From positions 1 through 64,000 of the forward strand of contig NZ_JAPJDL010000003.1 of the NCBI RefSeq assembly GCF_026242055.1: a DNA stretch of 64,000 bases, given 5' to 3'. The DNA is from Lentzea sp. NEAU-D7 (GTDB taxonomy: Bacteria; Actinomycetota; Actinomycetes; Mycobacteriales; Pseudonocardiaceae). How positions within the stretch are numbered: the first letter of the stretch is position 1; each line of letters starts with the position of its first letter. The notes under the pieces were generated by a model that worked only from the letters and a program-made list of their open reading frames with translations, searched no databases and was not told the DNA's origin. The translations under genes were made by a program, and so were the position numbers. This document shows positions 8,225 to 17,180 of the stretch, one piece after another.

Positions 8225-9160
8225 TTACGCCTCTGGACCGCTGAGAACCGCGGCCCCGAGGTCGAGCAACTCGGCGGCCAGCGCCCGGCCGAGTCCCTCA
8301 GCTTCGGTCAAGTCACCGGTGGCGGACGCGCGGAGGAGATCGTTCTCCGGCGTCGCTGCGACCCCGCGCAGGGAAAGTCGGTACACGACCTTCCCGTCGT
8401 CGTCGAGGTCTTCCACCACATCGGCCAGCGCGCCGACCGGCGCGCTGCAACCCGCCTCGAGCGCGGCCAGCATGGCGCGCTCGGCGGTCACAGCGGCCCG
8501 GCTGGCCGAATCGTCCAAAGTGGACTGGATCAGGTGCTCGGCGTCGACGTCGTCGACCCGGCACTCGACTGCCAACGCACCCTGCGCGGGTGCGGGAAGC
8601 ATCTGGATGGGCTCCAGGTTCTCGGTGATCTCGCTCGCGCGGCCGAGACGGGAGATGCCGGCGCGAGCCAGCACCACCGCGTCGAGCTCGCCCTTGCGGA
8701 CCTTGCCGATGCGCGTGTCCACGTTGCCGCGCAACGGGACGATGTCCAGCCCGAGGCCCAACGCCTCCAGCTGCGCCGCACGGCGCGGAGATCCGGTGCC
8801 CACAGTGGACCCCGGCGGCAGCTCGCCGAGCGTGAGACCGTCGCGCGCCACCAGGGCGTCGCGCGGGTCCTCGCGCTGCGGAACGGCCGCGAGCGTCAGA
8901 CGGGGGTCCGGCGCGGTCGGGAGGTCCTTGTAGGAGTGGACGGCGACGTCGATCTCGTCGTTCGCGAGCGCGTCACGAAGAGCCGACGTGAAGACGCCGA
9001 TGCCGATCTGGGCGATGGGCGCGTCGGAGAGGTCGCCCGGCGTCTTGATGACGACGATCTCGACCTGTGCTCCGGCAGCCTTCAGCGCCTCGGCCACGGT
9101 CCCCGTCTGCGCGAGCGCCAGTGCGCTGCCTCGGGTACCGATCCGTAGGGTGCGGGTCAC
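8225..9160 (-). CDS. hemC: Hydroxymethylbilane synthase (porphobilinogen deaminase)
   Basis: HemC joins four porphobilinogen units into hydroxymethylbilane. The 311-residue protein begins with the family's [13 protein letters not shown]. It contains VHSYKDLPT with the catalytic Asp/Lys region, [22 protein letters not shown], and the dipyrromethane-cofactor cysteine in [11 protein letters not shown]. Length is normal. The GTG start overlaps the hemA stop as GTGA, fixing both start and coupling. It sits within rex-hemA-hemC-hemD. Confidence 0.97.
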   Translation of the reverse strand: MTRTLRIGTRGSALALAQTGTVAEALKAAGAQVEIVVIKTPGDLSDAPIAQIGIGVFTSALRDALANDEIDVAVHSYKDLPTAPDPRLTLAAVPQREDPRDALVARDGLTLGELPPGSTVGTGSPRRAAQLEALGLGLDIVPLRGNVDTRIGKVRKGELDAVVLARAGISRLGRASEITENLEPIQMLPAPAQGALAVECRVDDVDAEHLIQSTLDDSASRAAVTAERAMLAALEAGCSAPVGALADVVEDLDDDGKVVYRLSLRGVAATPENDLLRASATGDLTEAEGLGRALAAELLDLGAAVLSGPEA

Positions 9161-10473
9161 CGCGTTTCACCATCCACAGGAGCTTGCTTGGTCTGACTGA
9201 CAACCCCAGGCGTCTGGGGGTCGAGCCCGAACAGTTCGCGGAGAGCCTCCGCGTAGCCGGTACCACCAGGGGCGGAGGCGAGCTCCTTCACCCTGACGGT
9301 CGGCGTGTGCAGGAGCTTGTCTACAACGCGGCGCACCGTCTTGGCCAATTCACCGCGTGTCGCGGCATCCAGTTCGGGAAGTCGCGAATCAAGACGGAGC
9401 AGTTCGGCGTCGACCACCTCGGCCGCCCGCTTGCGCAGGGCCGTGACGGTCGGCGTGACCTCGGCGGACCGCTGGCCCGCGAGGTAGGCCTTGACCTCGT
9501 CGCCGACCAGCTGGACCGCGAGGCGCGTGTCCTGGCCGGCGGGCGCGTCGGAGAGGCGGCGCTGCAGCGTTTCCAGGTCCACCACACGAACGTTCGGCAG
9601 TTCGGCGGCGGCCGGGTCGACGTCCTTGGGCAGGCCCAGGTCGCACATGACCAACGGCCGCGAGCGGGCGCTGATCATGTCCGCGCGGACGACCGTGTCG
9701 ACCGAGCCGGTGCACGCGAAGACGATGTCCGCGAGGTCGATCTCGACGGCCAGCGCGCTCAGGTCGACGGCCGTCGCGGGGACGCCCTCGGCCTTCAGCG
9801 ACGTGGCGAGACGCACACCGTTGGCCTGCGTCCGGTTCGCGATGACGACCTCGCCGATGCCGGCCCGGCGCAGGTGGGCGGCGGCCAGGCCGCCCATGGC
9901 ACCGGCGCCGACGAGCAGCGCGCGCTTGCCGACGAGGGTGCCCAGCTGGCCCTCGGCGTCACCGAGGGCCTCGGACACGACGGACGCTCCCGCGTGGTCG
10001 ATGCCGGTCTCGGTGTGCACCCGCTTGCCGACGCGCAGCGCGTTCTGGGTGAGCTCGTGGACGGTCCTGCCGACGGTGCCCGCCTCGTCCGCCGCCGCGT
10101 ACGCACCGCGCAGCTGGCCGAGGATCTGGGACTCGCCGACGACCATCGAGTCGAGGCCGGCCGCGACGGAGAACAGGTGCTCAACGGCAGCGGCGGCGTA
10201 ATGCACGTAAAAGTGCTCGTAGAGCGCCTGGGGCTCGATCTGCGCGTGCTGCGCCAGGACCTCGACGACCTCGGACATGCCGCCGTGGAACGACTCGACG
10301 ACGGCGTAGACCTCGACCCTGTTGCAGGTCGACAGGACCATCGCCTCGGAGACGCTGGGGGCGGCGAGCAGCTGGCCGAGGACCTTGGGCAGGTTCGGCT
10401 CGGCCACGGTGACGCGTTCCAGGACCGGGACTGGGGCGGTGCGGTGCGAAAGCCCGACTACGAGCACGCTCAT
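9157..10473 (-). CDS. hemA: Glutamyl-tRNA reductase
   Basis: HemA reduces glutamyl-tRNA(Glu) to glutamate-1-semialdehyde with NADPH and is the committed step of the pathway completed by HemL. The 438-residue protein has the catalytic Cys in [10 protein letters not shown] (near residue 50), the [10 protein letters not shown] motif, a Rossmann NADPH domain with GAGAMGG, and the C-terminal dimerisation helix region. It starts 37 bp after the rex stop and overlaps hemC by 4 bp. Control by Rex through the shared promoter would tie haem synthesis to NADH/NAD ratio, as shown for the rex-hemACD operon of Streptomyces coelicolor. Confidence 0.97.
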   Translation of the reverse strand: MSVLVVGLSHRTAPVPVLERVTVAEPNLPKVLGQLLAAPSVSEAMVLSTCNRVEVYAVVESFHGGMSEVVEVLAQHAQIEPQALYEHFYVHYAAAAVEHLFSVAAGLDSMVVGESQILGQLRGAYAAADEAGTVGRTVHELTQNALRVGKRVHTETGIDHAGASVVSEALGDAEGQLGTLVGKRALLVGAGAMGGLAAAHLRRAGIGEVVIANRTQANGVRLATSLKAEGVPATAVDLSALAVEIDLADIVFACTGSVDTVVRADMISARSRPLVMCDLGLPKDVDPAAAELPNVRVVDLETLQRRLSDAPAGQDTRLAVQLVGDEVKAYLAGQRSAEVTPTVTALRKRAAEVVDAELLRLDSRLPELDAATRGELAKTVRRVVDKLLHTPTVRVKELASAPGGTGYAEALRELFGLDPQTPGVVSQTKQAPVDGETR

Positions 10474-10510
10474 GCACTCACCACGTCTGCCGGAGCCGTC
10501 TGGCTCACGC

Positions 10511-11266
10511 TCACGGGCGAATCACCATCCCGTCCACACCGAGTCCGTTGTTGCCGACCGAGACGCTGGCAGCCTCGTCCGCACGTCGAGCGACGTGGAA
10601 CGACAGGATCTGCATCTCGACCGCCAAGTCAACCTTGCGCACCTCGACGTTGTCTGGAACCTGAAGGACAACTGGTGCGAAGTTCAGAATGCACTGGACG
10701 CCCGCAGATACCAAACGGTCGCAAACCGACTGGGCGGCGGGCGGCGGCGTCGCGATGACGCCGATCGACACCTCGCGCTCCAGGCAGACCTCGGTGATCT
10801 CGTCGATGTGGTTGACGGGGATGCCCCCAACAGGGATTCCGACGAGATCGGCGTCCACGTCGAAGAGGGCGGTGACCGGGAAACCACGGCCGGGGAACCC
10901 GCCGTAGTTCGCGAGAGCGTGACCAAGGTTACCGATGCCGACGACGGCCACGGAGTGGTTGCGGGTGAGGCCGAGGATGCGCTCGATGTGGCTCACGAGG
11001 ACCTCGACGTCGTACCCGACGCCCCTCGTGCCGTAGCTGCCGATGTAGCTCAGGTCCTTGCGGAGCTTCGCCGCGTTGACGCCCGCGGCCTGGCTCAGCT
11101 CCTCGCTGGAGACGGCCGTCACGCCGCTCTCGGCCATGCCGGACAGCACGCGGAGGTACACGGCGAGCCGGGCCACGGCGGCCTCGGGGATCGCGCGGGC
11201 GCGCTCCTTGTCGGCAGCCTCCGCAGGGGTGGTGGTCGTCTCACCTTCGCCCCGCTGTGAAACCAC
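10511..11266 (-). CDS. rex: Redox-sensing transcriptional repressor Rex
   Basis: Rex is a dimeric repressor that leaves DNA when NADH binds. From the GTG at 11266 it has 251 residues. The first 20 or so are a Thr/Ala/Glu-rich tail, then comes a winged-helix domain ([33 protein letters not shown]). A Rossmann NAD(H) domain begins at [21 protein letters not shown] 9 nt upstream supports this GTG over a longer reading from 11353. A Rex operator lies 70 bp upstream, so autoregulation is expected. It is first gene of the rex-hemACD operon. Confidence 0.95.
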   Translation of the reverse strand: MVSQRGEGETTTTPAEAADKERARAIPEAAVARLAVYLRVLSGMAESGVTAVSSEELSQAAGVNAAKLRKDLSYIGSYGTRGVGYDVEVLVSHIERILGLTRNHSVAVVGIGNLGHALANYGGFPGRGFPVTALFDVDADLVGIPVGGIPVNHIDEITEVCLEREVSIGVIATPPPAAQSVCDRLVSAGVQCILNFAPVVLQVPDNVEVRKVDLAVEMQILSFHVARRADEAASVSVGNNGLGVDGMVIRP

Positions 11267-11335
11267 GCTCTCCGACCTCCGGGTGTGCTTCACCGCAGGG
11301 ACCCCGCGGTGGTGGTGATGCGAACACCGTACCGC

Positions 11336-11353
11336 TTGTGAACGCATGCACAA
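11336..11353. promoter_or_regulatory. Rex operator (ROP) upstream of rex
   Basis: TTGTGAACGCATGCACAA has TTGTG/CACAA half-sites and differs by one base from the reported actinomycete Rex consensus TGTGAACNNNTTCACA (TTC is TGC here). It is about 70 bp before the rex start, in the only sizeable gap ahead of rex-hemACD. Rex autoregulation is established in Streptomyces; binding here is inferred from sequence. Confidence 0.85.
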
Positions 11354-11434
11354 AGTCGGTGATCGGGTGTCACAGCACCGGTGACAGGGCGTGACCAGCG
11401 CTTCCTCGGTTCATGATCACTACGGGGTGAGCGC

Positions 11435-12913
11435 CTACTCGACGGTGAAGGTGACCGAGTGCCATCCCGTCGCACCGTCGGGAACCGGGTCGAGGCGTGC
11501 CTGGTCCTGGGTGAAGCCGGACTTGTCGGTGGCCCGGCACTCGACCGTGTGACTGCCCTTGGGGAGGTCCAGCTCGACCCGCCACATGCGCCAGGTGGTG
11601 TCGCTGACGTCGGCACCGAGCTCGGCGTCGCGCCACGGTCCGCCGTCCACCCGGACCTCCACCTCGGCCACGCCCTTGGGCTGCGCCCACGCCGTTCCGG
11701 CGATGACGGCCCTGCCCTGGACCTTGCCCATCCTCGAAGGCCGGTCGATGCGCGAGGACACCTTGATCGGCGCCCGCGTCGCCCAGCCGCGCGGGATCCA
11801 GTAGCCCTGGTCCTTCGCGAACGTGGTCACGTTGAGGTCGGTGACCCACTTGGTCGCGGAGACGTAGCCGTAGAGCCCCGGCACCACGAGCCGCGCCGGG
11901 AACCCGTGCTCGGCGGGCAGCGGCTCGCCGTTCATGCCGATCGCGATCAGCCCGTTCTCCAGCACGTAGTCGAGCGGGCTGCCCGCCGTGAACCCGTCGT
12001 CGCTCGTGCTGAACAACTGGTCCGCGCCCGCCTTCACGCCGGCTTCCCGCAGCACGTCGCCGATCCTGATGCCGACGAAGTTCGCCGTGGAGATGTACGG
12101 CCCGCCCACCTCGTTGGAGACGCAGGTCAACGTGACGGTCTCCTCGACGAGGTCCCTGCTGCGGATCTCCTCGAACGTGAGCACCATCGGCCGCTCGACC
12201 ATGCCGTGCACCCGCAGCGCCCACTCCTCGGCCCTGATCCGCGGCACGCTCAGCGCGGTGTCGATCCGGTAGAAGTCCTCGCTGCTGGTGATGAAGCTCG
12301 GGGTGCCGTCCTTGACGAAGTCGGCGTTCACCGGGATCTCCGGCGCCCTGACCTTCGGCGTCAGGTCGCCGACGGCCTGGCGCGAGCCCTCGACGTCCGT
12401 CCGGCTGCCGAAGAGCTGGCCCGCTACGCCCGCGAAGACCGCGAGCCCGGCGGTGACCAGGAAGCCGCGCCTGCTCTCGCTCGCCTCGGCCTCGCGGTGC
12501 AGGTAGCGGAACGCGTAGACGCCCGCCGCCGTGCTGGCGACGGGCGCGAGGACGGCGAGCTGGCCGACGTCGGGCCTGGTCACGACTGCCGCGACGCCGA
12601 CGAACCCGAGCAGCACGGCCACCAGCGTCCCCGGCGCGGGACTGTTCCGGCTGGCCAGTCCGGCACCGATGCCGATGCCCACGAGCACGACACCCATGCA
12701 GATGAGCAGCACGAGCTTGTCGGCGGTGCCGAACGTGGTGACGGCGAAGTCCTTCAGCCACGACGGCGTGAGGTCGATCGCGGCGTTGCCCACGGCCAGG
12801 TACGGCGAGGCGCTCAGGCCGACGAAGGCCGCCACCAGGTGCCCTGCCGCGAGAGCCGTGACGAGGGCGATCAGTCCGGTGAGTGCGGCCTTGGCGGGCT
12901 TCATGCCCTTCAT
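11435..12913 (-). CDS. Membrane-anchored sulfite-oxidase-family molybdopterin oxidoreductase
   Basis: This 492-residue protein has an N-terminal membrane part with about five hydrophobic helices (roughly 10-32, 64-85, 95-113, 118-136, 150-168). An extracytoplasmic domain of the sulfite oxidase family follows. The molybdenum-ligating cysteine is in TLTCVSNEVGG (Cys264). The C-terminal about 100 residues resemble the Mo-co dimerisation domain (AWAQPKGVAEVEVRVDGGPW). Substrate is not predictable; related proteins act on sulfoxides, sulfite or nitrate. The ATG at 12913 is followed by another at 12904. It ends 168 bp before rex and follows a glutaredoxin-like gene on the same strand. Confidence 0.87.
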   Translation of the reverse strand: MKGMKPAKAALTGLIALVTALAAGHLVAAFVGLSASPYLAVGNAAIDLTPSWLKDFAVTTFGTADKLVLLICMGVVLVGIGIGAGLASRNSPAPGTLVAVLLGFVGVAAVVTRPDVGQLAVLAPVASTAAGVYAFRYLHREAEASESRRGFLVTAGLAVFAGVAGQLFGSRTDVEGSRQAVGDLTPKVRAPEIPVNADFVKDGTPSFITSSEDFYRIDTALSVPRIRAEEWALRVHGMVERPMVLTFEEIRSRDLVEETVTLTCVSNEVGGPYISTANFVGIRIGDVLREAGVKAGADQLFSTSDDGFTAGSPLDYVLENGLIAIGMNGEPLPAEHGFPARLVVPGLYGYVSATKWVTDLNVTTFAKDQGYWIPRGWATRAPIKVSSRIDRPSRMGKVQGRAVIAGTAWAQPKGVAEVEVRVDGGPWRDAELGADVSDTTWRMWRVELDLPKGSHTVECRATDKSGFTQDQARLDPVPDGATGWHSVTFTVE

Positions 12914-12985
12914 TCGACACCCGCGCGGCCCTGGTTCGCTCAGGTCGTAAGCCCTCGGTAATCAACTTCCGGGGGCGGGACGCCG

Positions 12986-13225
12986 CTACTGGGCGAGGGC
13001 CGCCCGCAGGCGGTCCTCCTCCACCTTCCAGTACCCGTGCTCCGTCCCGTCCACCAGGAACACCGGCACCCGGTCGCCGTACTCGGCCCGCAGCTCCGGG
13101 TCGGAGTCCACGTCCTCGACCGACCAGGTCGCGCCGAGGTCCGCGCAGATCCGCTCGATCTCGACGGCGGCCTCCTCGCAGGCGTGGCACGACACCCGGC
13201 TCATCAACGTCACGTGGTGGGTCAT
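12986..13225 (-). CDS. Glutaredoxin-like small redox protein
   Basis: This 79-residue protein has a thioredoxin fold of the glutaredoxin-like DUF836 type. The redox pair is CHAC (residues 14-17), followed by the VPVFLVDGTEH segment with the cis-proline. In mycobacteria a similar gene lies just before hemA (Rv0508, from memory). It starts 4 bp after the stop of the acyl-CoA ligase and is likely co-transcribed. The partner and substrate are unknown. Actinomycetes with mycothiol may use it as a mycoredoxin-like protein, but the motif differs from mycoredoxin CGYC. Confidence 0.85.
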   Translation of the reverse strand: MTHHVTLMSRVSCHACEEAAVEIERICADLGATWSVEDVDSDPELRAEYGDRVPVFLVDGTEHGYWKVEEDRLRAALAQ

Positions 13226-13229
13226 GCCG

Positions 13230-14705
13230 TCATGCTCCCAAAGGCCTGCGCAGGACGGCGCGGGCGAGCTTGCCGGTCGGCGAGTGCGGCAGGGCCGGGG
13301 CGAACTCCACCGACGTCGGCACCTTGAACTTGGCGAGCCGCACGGCGCAGTGGGCCACCACGGCCTCCGCGGTCAGCTCCTGGCCGTCGCGCAGCACGAG
13401 CACGACCTTCACCGCCTCGCCGGTCTTCTCGTCCGGCACGCCGACGGCCGCGGCCTCGAGCACCTGCTCCAGCTCGCAGATGACCTGCTCGACCTCGTGC
13501 GGGTAGACGTTGAAGCCGTTGACGATGATCAGGTCACCGGCCCGGTCGACCAGGTGCAGGTCGCCGTCGGAGTCGATGAAGCCGACGTCGCCGGTGCGGA
13601 ACCAGCCGGACGCGTCCGGGCCGTGGGCGCCGTCGGGCCAGTAGCCGCTGAAGAGGTTGTCGCCCTTCGCGGACACCAGGCCGGTGCCGGGCTCGTCCTC
13701 GTCGATGTCGAGCACCGAGCCGTCCGTGTCGACCAGGCGGATCTCGACGCCCGGCAGCGCCTGGCCCACCGAACCCGGCTTCGGCACGCCGCCGACCAGG
13801 GTGGAGGTGAGCACGGGACCCGTCTCGGTGAGGCCGTAGCCCTCGTAGACCGGGATGCCGATCGCGCCGCGCATCTCCGCGATCACGCCCGCCGGCAGCG
13901 GGGCCGCCCCGGAGGTGAACAGGCGGACCGTGGCCAGCTTCTCGCGCAGCACCTCGGCCGGGTGCGCGAGCAGCGCGCGGTACATGGGCGGCACGCCGAC
14001 CATCGTGGTGACGCGGTGCTCCGCGATGACGTCGAGGACGGTGGACGGCTCGAAGCGCTCCAGCAGGACCGCCGTGGCACCCGCGCCCGCCACCTGCAGC
14101 AGGCCGGGGCCGAGGCCGTAGACGTGGAACAACGGCAGCGCGAGCAGCACCCTGTCGGCCGCGGTGACCGGGGCGGGGCGGAGCGCGGCGCACTGCGCGA
14201 CGTTCGCGAGCAGCGCCCGGTGCGAGAGCATCGCGCCGCGCGGCACGCCGGAGGTGCCCGAGGTGTAGCCGAGGACGGCCAGGTCCTCGCCGCCGCACAC
14301 GGCCTCGAACGGCTCGGCGGTCGCGGTGACGTCCGGAACGTCGATCACCGTGGCGTCGGAGCCCTCGCCGTCGCCCACGAGCAGCGTGGCGCCGGAGTCG
14401 GCGAGGATGCGCTGGAGCTCGCGCGGCGGGTTGCCGGGGCCCGTCGGGACCACGACGCCGCCCGCGCGGAGGATGCCGAACACCGCGACCGCGAACTCGG
14501 GGCCCGTGGGCAGCCGTACCGCCACCCGGTCGCCCGATTCGAGTCCTGAATCAGCCAAATGGCGGGCGAAAGCGTCGGTCGCGCCGTCGATGGTTTCCCA
14601 CGTGAGGCTCTTACCGCTCGCTACGTCGACCAAGGCGACGTGGCCGGGTCCCCGCTGTGCCGAAGCACGGACCAGATCTGACACATTGCGAGCGGAAGTC
14701 AACAT
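13230..14705 (-). CDS. AMP-binding acyl-CoA ligase (ANL superfamily)
   Basis: This 491-residue enzyme should activate a carboxylic acid with ATP and join it to CoA. Motifs: P-loop [23 protein letters not shown] (A5), GWFRTGDVG (A7), [21 protein letters not shown] (A8), and the C-terminal catalytic lysine in [11 protein letters not shown] (A10). The fatty or aromatic acid substrate cannot be told. The ATG at 14705 has AGGAGG only 2 nt away; a TTG one codon later has better spacing, so the start is uncertain by one codon. It is divergent from the BldN-like sigma gene across 164 bp. Confidence 0.9.
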   Translation of the reverse strand: MLTSARNVSDLVRASAQRGPGHVALVDVASGKSLTWETIDGATDAFARHLADSGLESGDRVAVRLPTGPEFAVAVFGILRAGGVVVPTGPGNPPRELQRILADSGATLLVGDGEGSDATVIDVPDVTATAEPFEAVCGGEDLAVLGYTSGTSGVPRGAMLSHRALLANVAQCAALRPAPVTAADRVLLALPLFHVYGLGPGLLQVAGAGATAVLLERFEPSTVLDVIAEHRVTTMVGVPPMYRALLAHPAEVLREKLATVRLFTSGAAPLPAGVIAEMRGAIGIPVYEGYGLTETGPVLTSTLVGGVPKPGSVGQALPGVEIRLVDTDGSVLDIDEDEPGTGLVSAKGDNLFSGYWPDGAHGPDASGWFRTGDVGFIDSDGDLHLVDRAGDLIIVNGFNVYPHEVEQVICELEQVLEAAAVGVPDEKTGEAVKVVLVLRDGQELTAEAVVAHCAVRLAKFKVPTSVEFAPALPHSPTGKLARAVLRRPLGA

Positions 14706-14800
14706 GGCCTCCTCATGAACAACTGGGCGCTTCGAGCAGTCTTCCACGCGTGACGAGCGTCATGAAGCCGCGGTTCCCTCGTCTTACCATCGCAACCGAC

Positions 14801-14832
14801 CGCTACCTACTACGGAGTAACAACACGTATGC
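14801..14832 (+). promoter_or_regulatory. Shared upstream motif, copy 1, and -10-like box before the sigma gene
   Basis: CGCTAC at 14801, N5, then ACGGAGTAACAACACGT at 14812-14828. TATGCT at 14827-14832 looks like a -10 box about 38 nt before the sigma start. The same string, with a 1-nt gap, occurs at 18288-18314, and a weaker form at 35195-35221. Three occurrences in one orientation suggest a common regulator or sigma factor. Confidence 0.55.
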
Positions 14833-14869
14833 TGCCGCCACGGCGACTCTGTGGAGGTGCCGCGAGCCG

Positions 14870-15490
14870 ATGACCGCGCGGGCACGACCGAACACGATCA
14901 GGACCACCCGAACCATGACGGGGGGTCAGCACGACAACGCCGCAGACGAGCCGTGGCAGCTCGTCAAGGCCGCCCAAGAGGGTGACACCGAGGCGTTCGG
15001 AGTGCTGTACGACAAGTACGTCGACATGGTCTTCCGCTATGTCCTCTTCCGGGTGGGCGGCGACCGCGCGTTCGCCGAGGACGTGACGAGCGAGACCTTC
15101 CTCAGGGCTCTGCGGAGCATCGGGTCGGTCAGCTACCAGGGCCGCGACGTGGGCGCGTGGTTCGTCACGATCGCCCGCAACATCGTGTTCGACCACGTGA
15201 AGTCGAGCCGCTACCGGCTCGAGGTCACGACCGCCGAGCTGCAGGACAACCGCGAGGAGACGAGCGGCCCCGAGCAGGAGGTCATGACCGAGGCGACCAA
15301 CGCGGAGCTGCTCCGGTGCGTCTCACAGTTGGGAGACGATCAGCGCGAGTGCATCACGCTGAGGTTCATCGAAGGCAAGACGGTGTCCGAGGTCGCGCAG
15401 CTCATGGACCGCAACGAGGGCGCCGTGAAGGCCCTGCAACACCGGGCCGTGAGGCGGCTCGCACAGATCCTCCCGTCCTGGTTGCGGTGA
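14870..15490 (+). CDS. BldN-like ECF sigma factor
   Basis: This 206-residue ECF sigma factor has region 2 (EAFGVLYDKYVDMVFRYVLF...AEDVTSETFLRALRSI) and region 4 (RECITLRFIEGKTVSEVAQLM...AVKALQHRAVRRL). Region 2 is close in wording to Streptomyces BldN. Position also fits: it is near rex-hemA and is followed by an RsbN-like gene, as bldN-rsbN follow rex in S. coelicolor (from memory). BldN there directs aerial-mycelium genes and has a long cleaved N-terminal extension. Here the leader before region 2 is only about 30 residues, so no large pro-domain is evident. The ATG at 14870 is preferred; ATG 14915 would give 191 residues. Neither has a strong ribosome site. Confidence 0.85.
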   Translation: MTARARPNTIRTTRTMTGGQHDNAADEPWQLVKAAQEGDTEAFGVLYDKYVDMVFRYVLFRVGGDRAFAEDVTSETFLRALRSIGSVSYQGRDVGAWFVTIARNIVFDHVKSSRYRLEVTTAELQDNREETSGPEQEVMTEATNAELLRCVSQLGDDQRECITLRFIEGKTVSEVAQLMDRNEGAVKALQHRAVRRLAQILPSWLR

Positions 15491-15544
15491 TAGCGATCGC
15501 AGGGGCGTAACCCAAAGCAGATCAACTTCGTTACTCGGGCTGAG

Positions 15545-16621
15545 ATGGACGGCAAGGGAAGAACACCGCGGTGGCGGCAGACGGAGCACGAGCGATTCGC
15601 CCGTGCCGTTGAAGGCGGTCCACAGCCGGTGGGCAACGACGACCTCGCTGAGGACCTCGCGATCGTCGAACTCCTCCGGCGGATGGACGTCGGCCCGGAC
15701 GCGGAGACGCGCGAACGGATGAAGCAGCGCGTCCTCACCGCGCCTCCACCGGAGAAGCCACTGGCGCTCTCGTCGGTAAGACGGGTGGGAGCGCGCGCAC
15801 GATTAGCGGTCGCCGCGGCCGCGGTCCTCTGCTTGCTGATGTCACTCGCCGGCATGAGTGTGCTGCTCAGCCGTGACGCGCTCCCGGGAGACCCGCTCTA
15901 CGGCATCAAGCGCACCACCGAAAGCGCCTCGCTCGGCCTGACCTTCGACGACCAGGACCGCGCCCTCAAGCACCTGGAGTTCGCCGCGTCCAGGGTCACC
16001 GAGATGGAGACCCTCGCCGAACGCTCCTCCGACCCGTCCGCCCAGCTCACGGCGCTGACCGACCTGGACGCCGACGCGGTCGAGGGTGCCCGCCAGCTCA
16101 CCACGTACGCCACGTCGTCCGACGAGAAGGCCCTCCCGGACCTCCGCGACTGGGCCCTGGCCCAGTACAAGAAGGTCGGCACCCTGCGCCCCCGGCTCCC
16201 CGGAGACGCGGGCGCCCACGCCGACACGACGATGTGGTTGCTGGCGAGCATCGCCCAGCGGGCCCACGACCTGGCGGCCCGCGCGGGCTGCGACACCGTG
16301 ACCAGCGGTTCCTCCGACTCCCTCGGTCCGCTGCCCGCCAAGGACGCGTGCGCCGCGGTCGTCACCGACCCGAACTCGTCGCCGGGGAGCGAACCGCCGT
16401 CGGTGCCGCCGGCCCCGACGGACCTGCCCGTGCCGTCCGGTTCGGTGAACCCGTCCGTGCAGCCCACGCAGTCCGTGGCGCCGGGCACGTCGACCGCGCC
16501 GCCGGCGAAGCCGGGGACCTCGACCCCGCCGACGTCCGGCAAGCCCGGGATCACGATCCCGCTGCCGCTCCCGCTGCCGAGCATCTCGCTCCCGCTGCTG
16601 CCCGGGATCAGCTTCGGCTGA
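15545..16621 (+). CDS. RsbN-like membrane anti-sigma factor (DUF5667)
   Basis: This 358-residue protein has a cytoplasmic N-terminal part of about 85 residues that would bind the sigma factor. One transmembrane helix follows (about 86-110, LAVAAAAVLCLLMSLAGMSVLL), then an extracytoplasmic DUF5667 region (LPGDPLYGIKRTTESASLGL). It ends in a long Pro/Ser/Thr-rich tail with repeated P-L-P-L and P-G-T-S units. In Streptomyces RsbN holds BldN inactive. It starts 54 bp after the sigma gene in the same direction. The tail may span the cell wall (inference). Its 3' end overlaps the convergent GNAT gene by 14 bp. Confidence 0.85.
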   Translation: MDGKGRTPRWRQTEHERFARAVEGGPQPVGNDDLAEDLAIVELLRRMDVGPDAETRERMKQRVLTAPPPEKPLALSSVRRVGARARLAVAAAAVLCLLMSLAGMSVLLSRDALPGDPLYGIKRTTESASLGLTFDDQDRALKHLEFAASRVTEMETLAERSSDPSAQLTALTDLDADAVEGARQLTTYATSSDEKALPDLRDWALAQYKKVGTLRPRLPGDAGAHADTTMWLLASIAQRAHDLAARAGCDTVTSGSSDSLGPLPAKDACAAVVTDPNSSPGSEPPSVPPAPTDLPVPSGSVNPSVQPTQSVAPGTSTAPPAKPGTSTPPTSGKPGITIPLPLPLPSISLPLLPGISFG

Positions 16622-17180
16622 GCACGGCACCCCGCATGATCGCGAGCTCCAGCGGCGACGCCTGCTCGCGCCAGCGGTGGGCGACCGCCGCGTAGGTGGT
16701 GACGTCGTGCCAGCGGCCCTGCGTGCGGAACAGCTCGCGCAGGGTGGCCTCGCGTTCGAGGCCGGCGCCGGTCATGACGCCGCTCATCATCGTGTGGTCG
16801 GCCCGGTGCCCCGCCCACACGCGGTGGATGCCGAGAGGCCCGAACGCGTGCGCGAACAGCAGCCTGCCCGCCTCCGAACCGCAGCCCTTCACGGGCGAGC
16901 CGGGCAGGATCACCAGGCCCGTGCACATGGCGTTGCTGCCGTACTCCTCCAGCAGCAGGCCGATCATGCCGACCATCGTGTCGTCGTCGTGCGAGGTGAT
17001 GGCGAAGACCAGCTTGCGCGGGGTGGGCGTGTAGAACGCGGCCGCGGCCTTCTCCGGGGTCATCCGGTCGACGCCGAGGTAGCGCGTGAGCACCGGGCTG
17101 CCGTAGATGCGCTGGTAGACGGGCAGGTCCTCGTCCATCAACGGACGCAGCCGGACGTTGGGGCCGATCAGCTCGGTCAT
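16608..17180 (-). CDS. GNAT-family N-acetyltransferase
   Basis: This 190-residue protein fits the RimJ/RimL type of GNAT. It has VRLRPLMDEDLPVYQ at the N-terminus, MVGMIGLLLE, the acetyl-CoA loop region LPGSPVKGCGSEAGRLLFAHAF, and GIHRVWAGHRADHTMMSGVM toward the end. The loop is not the canonical Q/RxxGxG/A, so activity should be tested. The ATG start overlaps the stop of the ThiF-like gene by 4 bp (ATGA), so the two are translationally coupled. The acceptor may be a small molecule or peptide handled by the E1-like partner (inference). Confidence 0.82.
   Translation of the reverse strand: MTELIGPNVRLRPLMDEDLPVYQRIYGSPVLTRYLGVDRMTPEKAAAAFYTPTPRKLVFAITSHDDDTMVGMIGLLLEEYGSNAMCTGLVILPGSPVKGCGSEAGRLLFAHAFGPLGIHRVWAGHRADHTMMSGVMTGAGLEREATLRELFRTQGRWHDVTTYAAVAHRWREQASPLELAIMRGAVLSRS

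Noticed and set aside
16380..16600. Mobile or repeat element in the Pro/Ser/Thr-rich part of the RsbN-like gene
   Set aside because: The low complexity follows the coding frame and is typical of wall-spanning tails.
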